64,000 nucleotides of DNA from BRH-c25 sp035627615. GTDB lineage: Bacteria > Bacillota > Clostridia > Lutisporales > Lutisporaceae. Shown piece after piece: positions 61,746 through 64,000 of the stretch (position 1 is its first letter; each line of letters starts with the position of its first letter). Position numbers and translations under genes: made by a program. The stretch is taken from the NCBI GenBank assembly GCA_035627615.1, contig DASPLL010000017.1, positions 62,001 to 126,000 on the forward strand, read 5' to 3'. The notes under the pieces are model-generated. The model was not told the origin of the DNA, made no database searches, and saw only the letters and a program-made list of their open reading frames with translations.

Positions 61746-63950
61746 ATGAAAAGAATCATATCAATCATAATACTGACTGCAATACTCTTCAGTATGCTGC
61801 TCACAGGTCCCGTATCCGCTGCAGAGGACAGCAAGGTAGATCTGAAGAAGGCAATAGAGATTGCCAAAACAGCTTTTGGCTTCGATGCCAAGGACCATGA
61901 TTTCAACAGCAGCTATTCAGAAGCAACGACCGGAAGAAAGCTATGGTACCTGAACTGGAATTCCACCATTGCCGGCAAAGGCTCAAGCATAAGCGTTACA
62001 GTGGATGCATCAACAGGTGAAATAATAAGCATGAACAAATGGGAAGACAGTATCGTTCCTGCAAAGAGAATACCTAAGTACACAAGGGAAGAAGCCCTGA
62101 AGGTGGCTGAAGAGCTGCTGAAAAAACTGCATCCGGACAAACTCAAGGATACAGAGCTTCTGGATGAATACCGGAACAATCTCTTCCGTCCTGTTTACAG
62201 CAATGATATTTACAGCTTCTATTTCATGAGGAAGATAGATGGAATAAACTTCCAGGACAATGGAATCCAGATACAGGTGGATAAGAACACTCTGATGGTA
62301 AGAAACTTCAACCTGGACTGGGATACAGTAACACCTGTTCCCGATTCCAGGAAAGCAATATCTGCTGCTGCCGCAAAAAAACTATATGAGGAAAAGCTTG
62401 GCCTGGAGCTGGCGTATCAGATGATATATCCTGATCCTACAGGGGATCCGGAACTGATACTTGTATACACAGAGAAGAACTCCAACAGACCTATCGATGC
62501 GATTACCGGGGAAATTATAAACCAGTCATACTATGGGCCCATGTATGGGATTCAGGAAAAAGCCGCTGCTTCGATCAGTGCAGATTCACGCGCTTATGTA
62601 CCGACACCACAGGAGCAGAAGGTAATTGATGATTCCAGCAAATATATAAGCAAGGAAAAAGCCATTGAAGCACTCATGAAGTATATAACCGTAGACAGCA
62701 AATACAAAATGGATAATTCAAGTCTTTATGGAGGCTACAGAAGTGAAAATGCAACATGGAACTTCAGCTGGAGCTATACCGACAAGGATAAGAATACCTA
62801 CAGCTATATATACGGCGCTGTAGATGCTGTTACCGGTGAAGTCAAAAACTTCAGCATAAGCAGCAGCGAAGACGAGCGTAAGCCTGACAGCACTCCCAAG
62901 TTCACAAAGGAACAGTGCAGGGATATCGCTGAAAAATTCCTGAAGGAGATACAGCCTGCCAAGTTCAGTGCTTCTGAATACAGGGAGCAGTATTATCAAA
63001 CCTACATGGACCTTAAGAATGTAAGCAGCTACAATATGAACTTCATAAGGAAGGAAAATGGTGTTTCTGTCCCCTTCAATAATCTGAACGTCACTGTAAG
63101 TGCTTATACAGGCAGGGTAACAAGCTTCTATATGAACTGGCAGAACCTGGACTTCCCGGATGCAAAAGGTGTGATCAGCCTCGAGGATGCTTACAGGACA
63201 CTTTACGCCAAGCATGACCTGATGCTTAAGTATATAAGGCTATATGATTATAACAAATATAATGAAAACATAACTATAAAGCTCGCTTATATGCTTGATA
63301 ACCTATATGGTATGATCGATGCAAAGAGCGGACAGTTCATAGACTACAACGGAAAGCCGGTAAAGGAAGAAGCCTTGGTTACATTCACAGATATAAAAGG
63401 CCATAAGTATGAGAATGATATTAAGCTGCTTATTGAGCTGGGGATCATAGATTCTGCAGAAAGTAAGTTCAATCCCGACTCCAAAATACAGCAGAAGTAT
63501 TTTGTAAAGCTATTGATTAAAGCAACCCAGCCGGAATATTATCCAATCCCCTATGCAGTAAGTGAAAGCAGCGACGACAGCTACTACGAAAGAGCTATAA
63601 TGCAGAACATCCTTTCCAAAAAGGATAGGAATCCTGAAGCAGTTGTCACAAAAATCGAAGCTTCAAAAATGATAGTGAGGGCATTAGGTATTGGATTCGT
63701 TGCAGACCTGGGCAATATATTCAATCTCGATGTCAAGGATGCAGCAAGTATCACACCGGAAAACAAAGGCTATGCTGCAATTGCAGCTGCACTGGAGCTT
63801 GTTGACACATCAGCAGGCAGCTACGGACCGGCCGCAGAGCTTACAAAAGCAGAGACAGCAGGAATGCTGGTGCGCTTCCTCAAGGTGGAAAAAACGCCTG
63901 CAGACTCTCAGACATCAGATGTTCAGGTAATAATGCCTATGATGAAATAG
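61746..63950 (+). CDS. Exported YcdB/YcdC-domain protein with degenerate SLH end
   Basis: 734 residues, ATG 61746 behind AAAGGAAGATCAG. Signal peptide to ~25 (PVSAAED). Residues ~30-540 hold four PepSY-like alpha/beta repeats of the YcdB/YcdC type, with recurrent (V/A)DAxTGEI: VDASTGEIISM, IDAITGEIINQ, VDAVTGEVKNF. The last ~190 residues (VTFTDIKGHKYENDIKLLIELGI, AVVTKIEASKMIVRALG, LTKAETAGMLVRFL) are SLH-like and may anchor it to the cell wall. Function unknown; YcdB-type proteins are thought to act on or inhibit envelope proteases. Confidence 0.82.
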   Translation: MKRIISIIILTAILFSMLLTGPVSAAEDSKVDLKKAIEIAKTAFGFDAKDHDFNSSYSEATTGRKLWYLNWNSTIAGKGSSISVTVDASTGEIISMNKWEDSIVPAKRIPKYTREEALKVAEELLKKLHPDKLKDTELLDEYRNNLFRPVYSNDIYSFYFMRKIDGINFQDNGIQIQVDKNTLMVRNFNLDWDTVTPVPDSRKAISAAAAKKLYEEKLGLELAYQMIYPDPTGDPELILVYTEKNSNRPIDAITGEIINQSYYGPMYGIQEKAAASISADSRAYVPTPQEQKVIDDSSKYISKEKAIEALMKYITVDSKYKMDNSSLYGGYRSENATWNFSWSYTDKDKNTYSYIYGAVDAVTGEVKNFSISSSEDERKPDSTPKFTKEQCRDIAEKFLKEIQPAKFSASEYREQYYQTYMDLKNVSSYNMNFIRKENGVSVPFNNLNVTVSAYTGRVTSFYMNWQNLDFPDAKGVISLEDAYRTLYAKHDLMLKYIRLYDYNKYNENITIKLAYMLDNLYGMIDAKSGQFIDYNGKPVKEEALVTFTDIKGHKYENDIKLLIELGIIDSAESKFNPDSKIQQKYFVKLLIKATQPEYYPIPYAVSESSDDSYYERAIMQNILSKKDRNPEAVVTKIEASKMIVRALGIGFVADLGNIFNLDVKDAASITPENKGYAAIAAALELVDTSAGSYGPAAELTKAETAGMLVRFLKVEKTPADSQTSDVQVIMPMMK

Positions 63951-63967
63951 ATACTCATGAATAAAAA

Positions 63968-64000
63968 GATGGATTGCCCATTGAGCAATCCATCTTTTTT
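63968..64000 (+). terminator. Terminator of the YcdB-type gene
   Basis: A perfect 10-bp stem (GATGGATTGC with GCAATCCATC, 7-nt loop) is followed by six T that reach the window edge. Confidence 0.9.

Overview
The window looks like chromosomal DNA of an anaerobic, spore-forming Clostridia (Firmicutes). The evidence is a gerA-C-B type germinant receptor operon, a CotF-type spore coat protein, S-layer-homology (SLH) surface proteins, LysM proteins, a CtsR-type heat-shock operator, a tetrahydrofolate riboswitch in front of folT, AT-rich intergenic DNA and strong AGGAGG-type ribosome binding sites with many TTG/GTG starts. I cannot name the species. No rRNA, tRNA, CRISPR array, insertion sequence or phage module was seen.

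Layout. 1-5.4 kb: a lipoprotein cut by the window edge, a small membrane-anchored protein, a sulfite-oxidase-family enzyme, an MFS exporter, and several decayed genes (an AraC relic, an N-terminally truncated GNAT, a CxxC fragment). 5.4-12.2 kb: a membrane protein plus FAD enzyme pair, a MocR-type regulator followed by D-Ala-D-Ala ligase, an rRNA methyltransferase, and Hsp20 under a CtsR box. 12.4-18.4 kb: a signalling block with a histidine kinase, an HD-GYP response regulator and a divergent GGDEF protein. 18.4-34.4 kb: two giant secreted proteins in an operon (about 1,930 and 2,090 aa, the second with SLH domains), a lone FlaG-like protein, and a 7TM sensor kinase with an OmpR-type regulator. 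34.4-41.9 kb: an aminotransferase, a LysM/GH3 glycosidase broken by a stop codon, a B3/B4-domain protein, a second FAD enzyme plus membrane protein pair, and a Rossmann-chemoreceptor fusion. 41.9-48.2 kb: the germination operon, coat and ferritin-like proteins, and a 359-bp foldback element. 48.2-64 kb: another large Ig-like surface protein, folT with its riboswitch, a PAS-GGDEF protein, a LysM protein, an SLH-GH18 hydrolase, a second ECF S component, RluF, and a YcdB-type exported protein.

Themes. The window is rich in cell-envelope and spore functions and in cyclic-di-GMP signalling (two GGDEF proteins, one HD-GYP). The most interesting signals lie outside ordinary gene calls. (i) Two promoters, for the giant-protein operon and for flaG, share four hexamers at exactly 11-bp spacing and an identical 21-bp gap to the -10 box; they lie beside an OmpR-type regulator, which suggests one local regulon. 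(ii) A conserved ~55-bp dyad element lies upstream of both GGDEF genes in the same relative orientation. (iii) A 359-bp Y-shaped inverted repeat lies between the HutD-like and ferritin-like genes. (iv) A FAD oxidoreductase and a polytopic membrane protein occur as neighbours twice, and the two oxidoreductases are clear paralogues.
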